A stretch of 7,909 nucleotides of DNA, taken from Halobacteriales archaeon. Its GTDB lineage: Archaea; Halobacteriota; Halobacteria; Halorutilales; JAHENH01. The first letter of the stretch is position 1. Each line of letters begins with the position of its first letter. Both the position numbers and the translations under genes were made by a program. The notes below the pieces were generated by a model that had not been told where the DNA came from, made no database searches, and saw nothing but the letters and a program-made list of their open reading frames with translations. Below are positions 1 through 6,504 of the stretch, piece by piece. The stretch spans positions 1 to 7,909 of the forward strand of contig JAHENH010000071.1 of the NCBI GenBank assembly GCA_018609935.1. Direction: 5' to 3'.

Positions 1-71
1 GCGCCATAAATGATCTCTGCGAGATATCTACCAAAGGATTTTTTGTCGTCGTTCATAAGTTGTTTAATCAT
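1..71 (-). CDS. N-terminal fragment of a putative VIT1/CCC1-family metal transporter
   Basis: The minus strand opens with ATG at 71-69 and runs in frame off the left edge, giving 23 full codons and two bases of a 24th: MIKQLMNDDKKSFGRY, then LAEIIYG and an Ala. This resembles the start of VIT1/CCC1-type iron/manganese transporters, where a short charged leader is followed by a segment of the form (L/I)xE(I/L)(I/V)(F/Y)GANDG that begins the first membrane helix. The diagnostic NDG lies just outside the window, so the assignment rests on a short match and is tentative. An alternative in-frame ATG is at 56-54. No Shine-Dalgarno sequence is visible before either. The gene is divergent from the surface-protein operon. 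Confidence 0.42.
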   Translation of the reverse strand, partial: MIKQLMNDDKKSFGRYLAEIIYG

Positions 72-198
72 ATATAAGAAAAATAGATTGAAGAAAATCA
101 AAAACTCTACTCTTTGTTTGGTTAGAAATGGGTTATGATTTATTTTTTGTTGTATTTAATAAAGTTGGTAAATTCGATTGATTATTTTATTTATTCGT

Positions 199-226
199 TA
201 TTGTATATTGTAGATTCTATACAATA
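199..226. repeat. 9-bp perfect inverted repeat, candidate operator
   Basis: TATTGTATA at 199-207 is mirrored exactly by TATACAATA at 218-226 across a 10-nt spacer. A shorter overlapping pair (ATTGTA at 207-212 and TACAAT at 220-225) shares the same bases. The centres of the 9-bp arms lie 19 bp apart, about two helical turns, which suits a dimeric regulator. It sits between two divergent genes, about 100 bp before the start at 325 and 128 bp before the minus start at 71. In a region this AT-rich, chance is a real alternative. Confidence 0.3.
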
Positions 227-286
227 TTATCTGTTTTTTTATCATTTTTGTATTTTTTATTTGTTTTGTGTATATGTGTTTTTGTT

Positions 287-301
287 CAAAGGTTTTATAA
301 G
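287..301 (+). promoter_or_regulatory. Archaeal BRE/TATA promoter of the surface-protein/RND operon
   Basis: A purine-rich CAAAGG (287-292, BRE-like) is followed directly by the TATA-like TTTTATAAG (293-301). The TATA centre is about 28 bases before the GTG at 325, so transcription would start at or next to that codon, giving a leaderless mRNA. There is no Shine-Dalgarno sequence before the GTG, which fits. Confidence 0.55.
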
Positions 302-324
302 TAAGTAAATAGTATTGTGTAGTA

Positions 325-1908
325 GTGACAATATTAAAAAATATAGGGATAGGTGTTGTAGTATTAATATTAGCGACAACAATATTTACTACACCAGCCT
401 ATACAGAAGACTCTATAAGATATAAAGGCCCTGACCTAATAACCTCCATAGAAGGATCCAATGTATTAGACCCAAGTGAACAAAAAAGGATAAAAATTGC
501 AGTACAAAATAAAGGCAGCTATATAACAGGAGCTTACGGAGACTCCAACAGCTTTTCCAGTATAGATACAATATCGAACCCAGGGGCTGCAGTAGCAACG
601 ACAGCAAATTTCAAAAAAGGGAATGCACCAATTGAAATAAAATCTGGAACTAAAAAAATAGGATCAGTACAAAAAGGTAAATCATCATATACAACACTTA
701 CATTAGAGACAGAAAATAATGCAAAACCAGGAACTTATAAAATTCCAGTTGAATTTAATTACGAATATGTATATTTTGTAAGCAGCGAAGAAAATTCTTA
801 CTATAGAATAATTAGAAGTGAGGAAACAGAAAGAGAACACATAAAAATAAGAATCGATGAGGATTTCAATTTAGAAATACCAGAAATTAAAGGAACAAAC
901 CTACGAGTAGGCGAAGAAGGTCTTATTTCAGCAACAATAGAAAACGCAGGAACTGAAACAATCTATAACTCAAAAGTAAATATTTTACAAAAATCAACTC
1001 TAACAACACAGGATACACCAAAATCAATAGAAACCTTAGAACCAGGACACACTAAAACCTTAAAATTTAGGGTCTCTATAGATAAAAAAACAACTGAAGG
1101 ACCCTTACCTATTAGCTTTCAAGTAAAATATGAAGATAAAAACGATAATATTAAAAAATCTGATATACAAACAGCTAAAGTAAACCTTAACCCCGAAAGA
1201 ACCTTTGAGATATCAGGAACCTCAGAAGATCTATATGTAAACTCTAAGGGAGCGATACATATTAAAGTAAGAAATAACGGTGAAAATACAGTGAAAAATG
1301 CAAAACTTGTCATTAAGAAAAATAAACCTTTTTCACCAGTTTCCAATAAAGCATCTTTAGGTGATATACCACCAAACGATGTATCAACTGCAAGTTTTAA
1401 ATTAGACGTAATAGATCAATTATTACCACAAAATTATTCAATTGACTTATATGTAGAATATGATAATAATTTTGGAGAAAAAGAAAAATCCGATATAAAC
1501 TCTATTATAGTAAATGTTAAACCTGAAATGACATTTGATATACTAAATACACCAAAGATAGAAAGGGGTTCTACAGAAAAAATACAAATGGAAGTAAAAA
1601 ATACAGCTGAAGGTGTCTATAGAGATGCAGTTATCAGGTTAAATGTAGACTCTCCATTTTCAACAGATGACGATACAGCATATATTGGAAATCTTACTCC
1701 AGACCAAACAAAAAATGTGTCATTTAAAGTTACAGCTGAAAATATAGCAACATTAAAAGAGTATCCTGTTGATATGGCGATAAAATATGATAATTCATTT
1801 GGTGATAAAGTTATAACAGATATAGAAAAAATATCTATAAAAGTAACTGAAAAAAGAGGGCTGATAGAAAGATTCGTTGAAAACCTGTTTGGAATATTTA
1901 GTATATAG
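325..1908 (+). CDS. Secreted COG1361-type S-layer/CARDB-like protein with three Ig-like repeats
   Basis: This 527-residue protein starts at a GTG. It has a signal peptide: Lys5, a hydrophobic core at about 7-22, and probable cleavage near TTPAYT (22-27). An N-terminal beta-rich domain (about 30-175) is followed by three ~110-residue repeats at about 180-291, 292-401 and 402-509. Each repeat carries an IxN(A/N)GxxxxxxxxV-type strand pair and ends in a K(Y/F)(E/D)(D/N)xxG segment; YDNNFGEKEKSDI and YDNSFGDKVITDI are equivalent positions in repeats 2 and 3. This is the pattern of COG1361/CARDB-like extracytoplasmic proteins. The C terminus (about 510-527, GLIERFVENLFGIFSI) is short and amphipathic, with no clear transmembrane anchor, unlike many relatives. 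The RND transporter follows after 8 bp, so the two are surely co-transcribed. I infer that it is the extracytoplasmic partner of that exporter. Family placement is confident; the substrate is unknown. Confidence 0.8.
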   Translation: MTILKNIGIGVVVLILATTIFTTPAYTEDSIRYKGPDLITSIEGSNVLDPSEQKRIKIAVQNKGSYITGAYGDSNSFSSIDTISNPGAAVATTANFKKGNAPIEIKSGTKKIGSVQKGKSSYTTLTLETENNAKPGTYKIPVEFNYEYVYFVSSEENSYYRIIRSEETEREHIKIRIDEDFNLEIPEIKGTNLRVGEEGLISATIENAGTETIYNSKVNILQKSTLTTQDTPKSIETLEPGHTKTLKFRVSIDKKTTEGPLPISFQVKYEDKNDNIKKSDIQTAKVNLNPERTFEISGTSEDLYVNSKGAIHIKVRNNGENTVKNAKLVIKKNKPFSPVSNKASLGDIPPNDVSTASFKLDVIDQLLPQNYSIDLYVEYDNNFGEKEKSDINSIIVNVKPEMTFDILNTPKIERGSTEKIQMEVKNTAEGVYRDAVIRLNVDSPFSTDDDTAYIGNLTPDQTKNVSFKVTAENIATLKEYPVDMAIKYDNSFGDKVITDIEKISIKVTEKRGLIERFVENLFGIFSI

Positions 1909-1916
1909 GTAAAAAG

Positions 1917-4223
1917 ATGAGTAGTTTAGATCTAAACAAAATCATTAAAGATGGATTGAGTAATGTCGGAAAATTTTCAGCAGAAAACCCTCAATTAATT
2001 ATAATAATAACTACTGTATTAGTGATAGTTTCTATATTCTCTGCGATTTCATTTATACAGATGCAAATGGGGATGAATCTTTACATAAACGAAGATTCTC
2101 AGACTTGGAAAGACTGGTCTGATCTTAAAGATGAACATAATGAAGGTAATAATATATTTGTAATTATTGAATCAGATAATCTATATAGCCCAGAAACTAT
2201 TAAGACGATAGACGATCTTGATAATAGATATAGCTCTATTGACAATGTTGATCAAGTAACTAGTATTTCGGATATAATTAAGACAGAAAATGGAGAAATA
2301 CCAAAGAGTGAATACGAATTTAAAAAAGCAATAGAAAACGCTAAAAGCTCTGATAGAGGTAAGATTGTAAAAAATTTAATCCCTAGAAATGATTTAACTT
2401 TAATTTTAGCATCTTATGGAGATGTAGAAATGATGGAAAGAGAGGGTTTACTACCAAAAACAGGCTCTGAAATTATCTATTCAAAATTCAAATCTGAAAC
2501 AGATTTTGTAGAATTTCCTTTAGGGACTACTGCAACTATAACGGGACAACCAGTCTTTGAAAATTCTGCTTTCGGTTTAATGTTACCTGAAATGATTATG
2601 TTATTTTCAGGAGCCTTCACCCTAATTCTCTTAGTAATGTATTTAATGATGAGGCATAGAATCCATAGAGAATGGAAGGTTTTACTTCCTCTTATAACTA
2701 CATTAACAGCTCTATTATTTATGATGGGGATTATGGGGATTTTAGATTATGATTTCAACGCAATAATGCTAGGTGTTATGCCAATAGCACTTGGCTTAGG
2801 CATAGATTATGGTCTTCAAATATATACAAGATATATAGAGGAAAGAGAAAACGGAAAAAACCCAATAGAATCAGCTAGTATATCCACAAAAACTACTGGA
2901 AGAGCACTTCTAGTAGCAATGGGGACTACCGTCATAGGTTTAGGCTCCCTTCTTATATCGAGTGTTCCACCTGTAAGACAGTTTGGAGTCACAAGTGCTT
3001 CAAGTGTTTTAGCTTCAATGATACTTTCAATAACACTACTTCCAGCTTTACTTGTTAGATTTGACAATATAAACTACATAAATGAAAAAAAAGATAAAAA
3101 CTCTAGAAAGAATCCAGGAAATAATAGAAATTCTTTAGAATCCGTTTTCTATAATTTTATAAATCTATCAACTAATAGATCAAAAATAATACTTGGTCTT
3201 GTCCTTTTAGTTGTTGCAGGGGGCGTGTTTGCTTATCCTCAGGTAGAAACTAAACAGGAAATGATGGACTTTTGGCCTCAAGATCTAGAAGCAAAAAACA
3301 ATCTTGAATTTCTAGAAGAAAATGTTGAAAGCCCAAAAGTATTTTATGTAATAGCAAAATCAGATAACATATATACTCCGGAAAGTTTTCGGGATATATC
3401 TGAATATCAGAGAATAATGTTAGAAAACCCTAATGTGAACTCTGTAATAAGCCCGGTATCTAAAGTAAAAATGGTGAATGGAAAAATACCTAAAAACCAG
3501 TATAGACTAAATAAAGCATTGTCCAATTTAATTAATAAAGATACATTAGAAGTCCAAGATAAATCTATAAATCCTACTCAAATAAAAATGAATTTTTATG
3601 TTGATGATATAGAAGGAAAAGAGTCTCGAGTCCTTATAGATGAATTCAAATCCAATGCAAATATGGTGATTCCTGGAAAGCAAGTGAAAGTTACAGGTAA
3701 ACAAGTATTAAATAGAAATGTAATAGAAAATGTTACTTCGGGCTTAACACCGATGACAGTTTTAAGCTTTACACTGGGTCTAATATTTTTATCTTTAATA
3801 TTTTGGTCAATAAGAGATAGCACAATACTTGTTGGTGGGGTAGCAACGAGTGCAACTTTGATGGTTGCTGGTTCAATGTATATATTAAAGATACCATGGA
3901 ATCCATTAACGATAACAATGTCTTCAATAGCTCTTGGAATCGGTATAGATTATGGGGTACATGTATTTGAAAGATATAGGGAGGAAGTTAATAAGGGAAA
4001 AGATATATCTGAGGCATTATCTATTTCTGTTTCTAAATTATCCAGACCTATTTTAGCATCAAGTCTAACAACTATAACTGGATTTGGTATACTTATATTT
4101 TCTCGATTTCCTGTATTATCAAACTTCGGATGGACTACAGTATTAACAATATTTTTCTCACTAGTTTCTGCTTTTCTTATACTTCCCATTCTCTTATTTA
4201 TCTTCGATAATAAGAATTTATAA
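1917..4223 (+). CDS. RND-superfamily (MMPL-type) membrane transporter
   Basis: This 768-residue protein is a tandem duplication of the six-helix RND unit. Probable helices in half 1 are at about 26-47, 223-245, 254-275, 282-303, 329-349 and 359-381. In half 2 they are at about 423-441, 607-630, 635-657, 664-684, 711-728 and 738-763. Each half has a large extracytoplasmic domain (about 50-220 and 442-605) in which the duplication is still readable: SDNLYSPE/GEIPKSEY in half 1 and SDNIYTPE/GKIPKNQY in half 2. Both fourth helices carry GIDYG with an Asp-Tyr pair (D297/Y298 and D678/Y679), the proton-relay signature known from MmpL3-like transporters, so both halves look competent for proton-driven export. 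ATG at 1917 is preceded by a weak Shine-Dalgarno AGGT at 1907-1910. The gene is the second of a two-gene operon with the secreted COG1361 protein. Likely cargo is a lipid, hydrophobic compound or envelope component; that is inference. Confidence 0.88.
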   Translation: MSSLDLNKIIKDGLSNVGKFSAENPQLIIIITTVLVIVSIFSAISFIQMQMGMNLYINEDSQTWKDWSDLKDEHNEGNNIFVIIESDNLYSPETIKTIDDLDNRYSSIDNVDQVTSISDIIKTENGEIPKSEYEFKKAIENAKSSDRGKIVKNLIPRNDLTLILASYGDVEMMEREGLLPKTGSEIIYSKFKSETDFVEFPLGTTATITGQPVFENSAFGLMLPEMIMLFSGAFTLILLVMYLMMRHRIHREWKVLLPLITTLTALLFMMGIMGILDYDFNAIMLGVMPIALGLGIDYGLQIYTRYIEERENGKNPIESASISTKTTGRALLVAMGTTVIGLGSLLISSVPPVRQFGVTSASSVLASMILSITLLPALLVRFDNINYINEKKDKNSRKNPGNNRNSLESVFYNFINLSTNRSKIILGLVLLVVAGGVFAYPQVETKQEMMDFWPQDLEAKNNLEFLEENVESPKVFYVIAKSDNIYTPESFRDISEYQRIMLENPNVNSVISPVSKVKMVNGKIPKNQYRLNKALSNLINKDTLEVQDKSINPTQIKMNFYVDDIEGKESRVLIDEFKSNANMVIPGKQVKVTGKQVLNRNVIENVTSGLTPMTVLSFTLGLIFLSLIFWSIRDSTILVGGVATSATLMVAGSMYILKIPWNPLTITMSSIALGIGIDYGVHVFERYREEVNKGKDISEALSISVSKLSRPILASSLTTITGFGILIFSRFPVLSNFGWTTVLTIFFSLVSAFLILPILLFIFDNKNL

Positions 4224-4320
4224 AGTTAGATTATACTTTAAATTATATCTACAATTAGTTTGAATACTATTTCTGATATCTAAATTTGTATTTGTATAAT
4301 TATTTTAGGGCTAAATTATC
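4224..4320. other. Convergent intergenic region with T-rich tract
   Basis: This 97-bp spacer separates the 3' ends of the RND gene and the minus-strand RNA ligase. The plus strand has T-rich stretches at about 4284-4306 that could end RND transcription. I see no convincing hairpin and no small gene. Confidence 0.35.
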
Positions 4321-5430
4321 TTATATGTCTTTTTTCCCTCCTTCAAGATAGTGTTTTATTTTATCTGTAGTAGAATGTGATTCTTTTATGAAGAAAACAA
4401 CTCTTTTATCTTCTATATTCTTATCTTCTATTATCTTTATAGATAATCCTTGGTCTCTTAGATGTTCTAAAAGGTTAGATACAGATTTTGGTTTTCCACG
4501 TATAATATGATGTTCTCCAACTGTTTTTTCATGACTAACTTGTCTTATTGAATTTATAAAAGGTAATAGGATCGATTCTCCAAGTTCATGTGCACGTTTT
4601 TGGGTTTGTTTATAATTTTCGTCCCATTCAACTGATTGAAAGGCTTCCCGAATAATTCTAGAAAATACAAAATCTTGTCCATAATCAAATGGTATTGAAA
4701 ATGCATGTGATAAATCATCTTGGTGAGTATTTTTAGTGGTGTATTTTAATTGTTTTTTACCATCTATAGATTTCATAACTATACCTTCCCTATTTTGTTT
4801 ATTTAATCTATCAATTATCTTTGGAGCTTTCTCAACGGCATTTTCCAGTTTATATTCACCAAAAAATCTAACTTGTTTAATGTCAAACTTTTCACATATT
4901 TTTTTCCTTTTATCTATATTCATTGATTTTCCCGAGCTGTTTTTCCTAATATCAAATATCTGTATATCTATTGAATCCACTTCAGGATATGAATGAGATG
5001 TATATGGATTTTCTGGACCTATAATTTCACCACAAAGCATATAATCAGAATATTCGGAAAAAAACGAATCTAGATCCATTTTTTCTTTTACTAAAGAAGT
5101 TGAAAAAGGACATATATAACCACTACGAGTAAATGCAAATATCTCTCCATCAATTAAAGCGATTCTTAGATTATAACCGTTCATTTTTTCTTCAATCGCT
5201 ATTTTATCATCAAAATACGATTTTAATCCTTTTTTTAATACAAATACTCTTGGAGTTTTAGGATATCCTCTTATAACTCTACCATCTACTAATACTGTTC
5301 CTTTTTCAATTCCTTTCCTAATATCAGGAAGAGTAAAATATTTTCTACCTTTATACTTTCTTTTTTCGAAATTATCAAAGAGATCATTAAATTCATCAGA
5401 TGACAAACCAAGTTGCTTTCCATAATCCAT
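4321..5430 (-). CDS. ATP-dependent RNA ligase, Pab1020 family
   Basis: From ATG at 5430-5428 the protein has 369 residues. It belongs to the covalent nucleotidyltransferase superfamily that seals RNA 5'-phosphate and 3'-OH ends through a lysyl-AMP intermediate. Visible motifs are: motif I EKMNGYN with nucleophile Lys82; motif Ia-like TRSG (101-104); motif III LCGEIIGPENPY (132-143); motif IIIa DIQIFDIR (155-162); motif IV EGIVMKS (215-221); motif V QLKYTTKN (227-234), including Lys229. A C-terminal helical domain (about 240-369) corresponds to the region used for homodimerisation in Pyrococcus and Methanothermobacter relatives. The frame stays open to a TTG at 5463, but that adds eleven hydrophobic residues unlike a soluble ligase, so the ATG is preferred. 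Motif I has Asn where the superfamily consensus is Asp (KxDG). It stops with TAA and is divergent from its PIN-domain partner. Its biological substrate in archaea is not settled; RNA circularisation and repair have been proposed. Confidence 0.9.
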   Translation of the reverse strand: MDYGKQLGLSSDEFNDLFDNFEKRKYKGRKYFTLPDIRKGIEKGTVLVDGRVIRGYPKTPRVFVLKKGLKSYFDDKIAIEEKMNGYNLRIALIDGEIFAFTRSGYICPFSTSLVKEKMDLDSFFSEYSDYMLCGEIIGPENPYTSHSYPEVDSIDIQIFDIRKNSSGKSMNIDKRKKICEKFDIKQVRFFGEYKLENAVEKAPKIIDRLNKQNREGIVMKSIDGKKQLKYTTKNTHQDDLSHAFSIPFDYGQDFVFSRIIREAFQSVEWDENYKQTQKRAHELGESILLPFINSIRQVSHEKTVGEHHIIRGKPKSVSNLLEHLRDQGLSIKIIEDKNIEDKRVVFFIKESHSTTDKIKHYLEGGKKDI

Positions 5431-5582
5431 GAATAATAATATGTAAAGAATAATAAAAAACAATAATATACAATCTATATATTATATATTTATAGACATT
5501 TACAATAAATTTCTAAACTCTATGAAAAATATTAATAATATATCAAAGATTTATTTTTGACTTTTAATATTGGCTATTTTAT
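5431..5582. promoter_or_regulatory. Divergent promoter region of RNA ligase and PIN partner
   Basis: This 152-bp, extremely AT-rich region separates two oppositely oriented starts. On the plus strand, CAAAG (5544-5548) is followed by a T-rich TATA-like stretch (5550-5558). The distance from CAAAG to the ATG at 5583 is 39 bases, against 38 for the CAAAG of the operon at 325, which supports a leaderless start at 5583. For the ligase, the minus strand offers TATA-like sequences at about 5472-5461 and 5497-5475; the nearer one would leave a leader of roughly ten bases. The exact boxes are uncertain because of base composition. Confidence 0.4.
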
Positions 5583-6272
5583 ATGTGGAAGATAATATTT
5601 AAATTAATGGTAGAGGAAAATCTTTTGAGGCAGAGATTTGTTTTGGATACATCAGTATTTATAACTGATGAAATAAGACGAGGGGACGAACAGTTAGCTG
5701 ATACATTATCTAGACTTTTGGATTTGATTTCAAAAGCTAGACTTAGCTTAAATATTTCCTGTCATATGCCACCTTCTGTATATAGAGAACTAAAAACTAT
5801 ATTAGGTGATAGAGAGGTACCAGATGAAATATACTCAAACATTAATACTTGGATTATAAAAAAGAACCCAAAAAAATATGAAATCTCAGTGCCAGCTGAA
5901 ATAATTTATAAATTTATTGATGAAATGAGTGAAAGGATAAATAGAGGACTCAGGATATCCGAAGATGCAGTAAGAGAAGCTGAAAAGAAAGAAGGAGAAA
6001 CAATCGAAGACCACGAATATAAAACAGAAATAGATAATATAATATCTAAACTTAGAGGAAAATATAGAAAAACACTCCGTCAAGGAGTTTTAGATTCTAA
6101 GGAAGACTTTGATCTACTAATTTTAGCAAAAGAACTAGATGCATGTATCGTAACAGAGGATCAAGGCATCATAGGATGGGCAGATGATTTTGGATTAAGA
6201 TATTTAAAAGGAAGAGAATTCCCAAACCTAATAGAAAAATACCTAGAAAAAATAGAAAAAAATGATTATTAG
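5583..6272 (+). CDS. RNA ligase partner protein, PIN-domain (MJ_0950 family)
   Basis: This 229-residue PIN-fold protein has the hallmark beginning RFVLDTSVFIT with Asp22. Further acidic residues lie where PIN nucleases bind metal: Glu69 (SVYREL), Asp175/Asp177 (EDFDLLILA) and Asp193 (IVTEDQGI). The C-terminal part, DLLILAKELDACIVTEDQ, is the usual closing beta-alpha-beta of a PIN domain. A charged helical insertion (about 110-165) lengthens it relative to small VapC toxins. The MJ_0950 family is known to occur almost only in genomes with Pab1020-type RNA ligases, and here it is the divergent neighbour of that ligase, so the assignment is well supported. Whether it cuts RNA is inference; the acidic residues look intact. 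An ATG at 5607 would remove the first eight residues (MWKIIFKL) and place the start nearer the conserved RF. Promoter spacing favours 5583. The gene ends with TAG. Confidence 0.85.
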   Translation: MWKIIFKLMVEENLLRQRFVLDTSVFITDEIRRGDEQLADTLSRLLDLISKARLSLNISCHMPPSVYRELKTILGDREVPDEIYSNINTWIIKKNPKKYEISVPAEIIYKFIDEMSERINRGLRISEDAVREAEKKEGETIEDHEYKTEIDNIISKLRGKYRKTLRQGVLDSKEDFDLLILAKELDACIVTEDQGIIGWADDFGLRYLKGREFPNLIEKYLEKIEKNDY

Positions 6273-6361
6273 ATAGTAAATAGATACATAATAAAATTAA
6301 TTAGGTTAAGACTTAATAAGATTTACAAGAGACAAAAATAAGGGCTCTAACATAATCCAAT

Positions 6362-6369
6362 CTTATATA
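6362..6369 (+). promoter_or_regulatory. TATA-like box upstream of the candidate structured RNA
   Basis: CTTATATA lies about 25-30 bases before 6391-6396, where the first helix of the predicted RNA begins. This is the spacing expected between an archaeal TATA box and a transcription start. No protein start follows it on this strand. Confidence 0.3.
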
Positions 6370-6393
6370 CACAATATATTTAGTAGAAATACT

Positions 6394-6480
6394 AGTCTAA
6401 CTGGGATAGTAGACCTGGAACCTTAACAGATTTGTGTGATAATAATCTATTAACAAATTTGGTCTTTTGACTGTTAGATA
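6394..6480 (+). ncRNA. Candidate small structured RNA, family unknown
   Basis: Three nested helices can be drawn by eye. The outer one is TCTAAC 6396-6401 with GTTAGA 6473-6478, plus a G-U pair. The middle one is AGACC 6411-6415 with GGTCT 6461-6465. The apical one is TTAACAGATT 6423-6432 with AATCTATTAA 6444-6453, nine pairs around one C-A mismatch, closing an 11-nt loop. The middle and apical helices are separated by a symmetric 7x7 internal loop, and the outer and middle ones by a 9x7 loop. A TATA-like box lies upstream and T-tracts begin at 6482. No reading frame explains the segment. A long hairpin with large internal loops recalls archaeal H/ACA guide RNAs, but no ACA tail or clear kink-turn is evident. 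It could instead be a 3' structure of the PIN mRNA. I could not compute folding energy. Confidence 0.33.
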
Positions 6481-6481
6481 G

Positions 6482-6504
6482 TTTTTTATATCTAATTTCT
6501 TTTT
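6482..6504 (+). terminator. T-tract terminator-like sequence
   Basis: A T6 run (6482-6487) and a second T5 run (6500-6504) follow directly after the outer helix of the candidate RNA. Archaeal RNA polymerase often terminates at such U-tracts. It could end both the small RNA and any read-through from the PIN gene. It overlaps the last codons of the opposite-strand kinase remnant. Confidence 0.35.

Noticed and set aside
72..324. CRISPR array or tandem repeats in the T-rich region
   Set aside because: The apparent repetition is simple T/G-rich composition; no regularly spaced identical units exist.
2816..3067. Minus-strand open frame within the RND gene
   Set aside because: It overlaps conserved transporter helices and shows no start signal or family features.
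4736..4996. Plus-strand open frame of 86 codons rich in Phe, Leu and Ile
   Set aside because: It is the complement of ligase motifs III-V; the hydrophobicity comes from reversed Lys- and Asn-rich codons.
5431..5463. Extension of the RNA ligase to a TTG start, adding MFFIILYILLF
   Set aside because: The extra residues are hydrophobic and unlike a soluble ligase N terminus; the ATG at 5430 is a better start and leaves the full family length.
6423..6461. Near-direct repeat TTAACAGATTTG / TTAACAAATTTG
   Set aside because: The two copies are only 12 nt with a mismatch and are largely accounted for by the pairing of the apical hairpin.
6390..6480. Possible tRNA in the non-coding region
   Set aside because: No seven-base acceptor stem, TTC-type loop or four-arm fold could be drawn; the segment folds as one extended hairpin instead.
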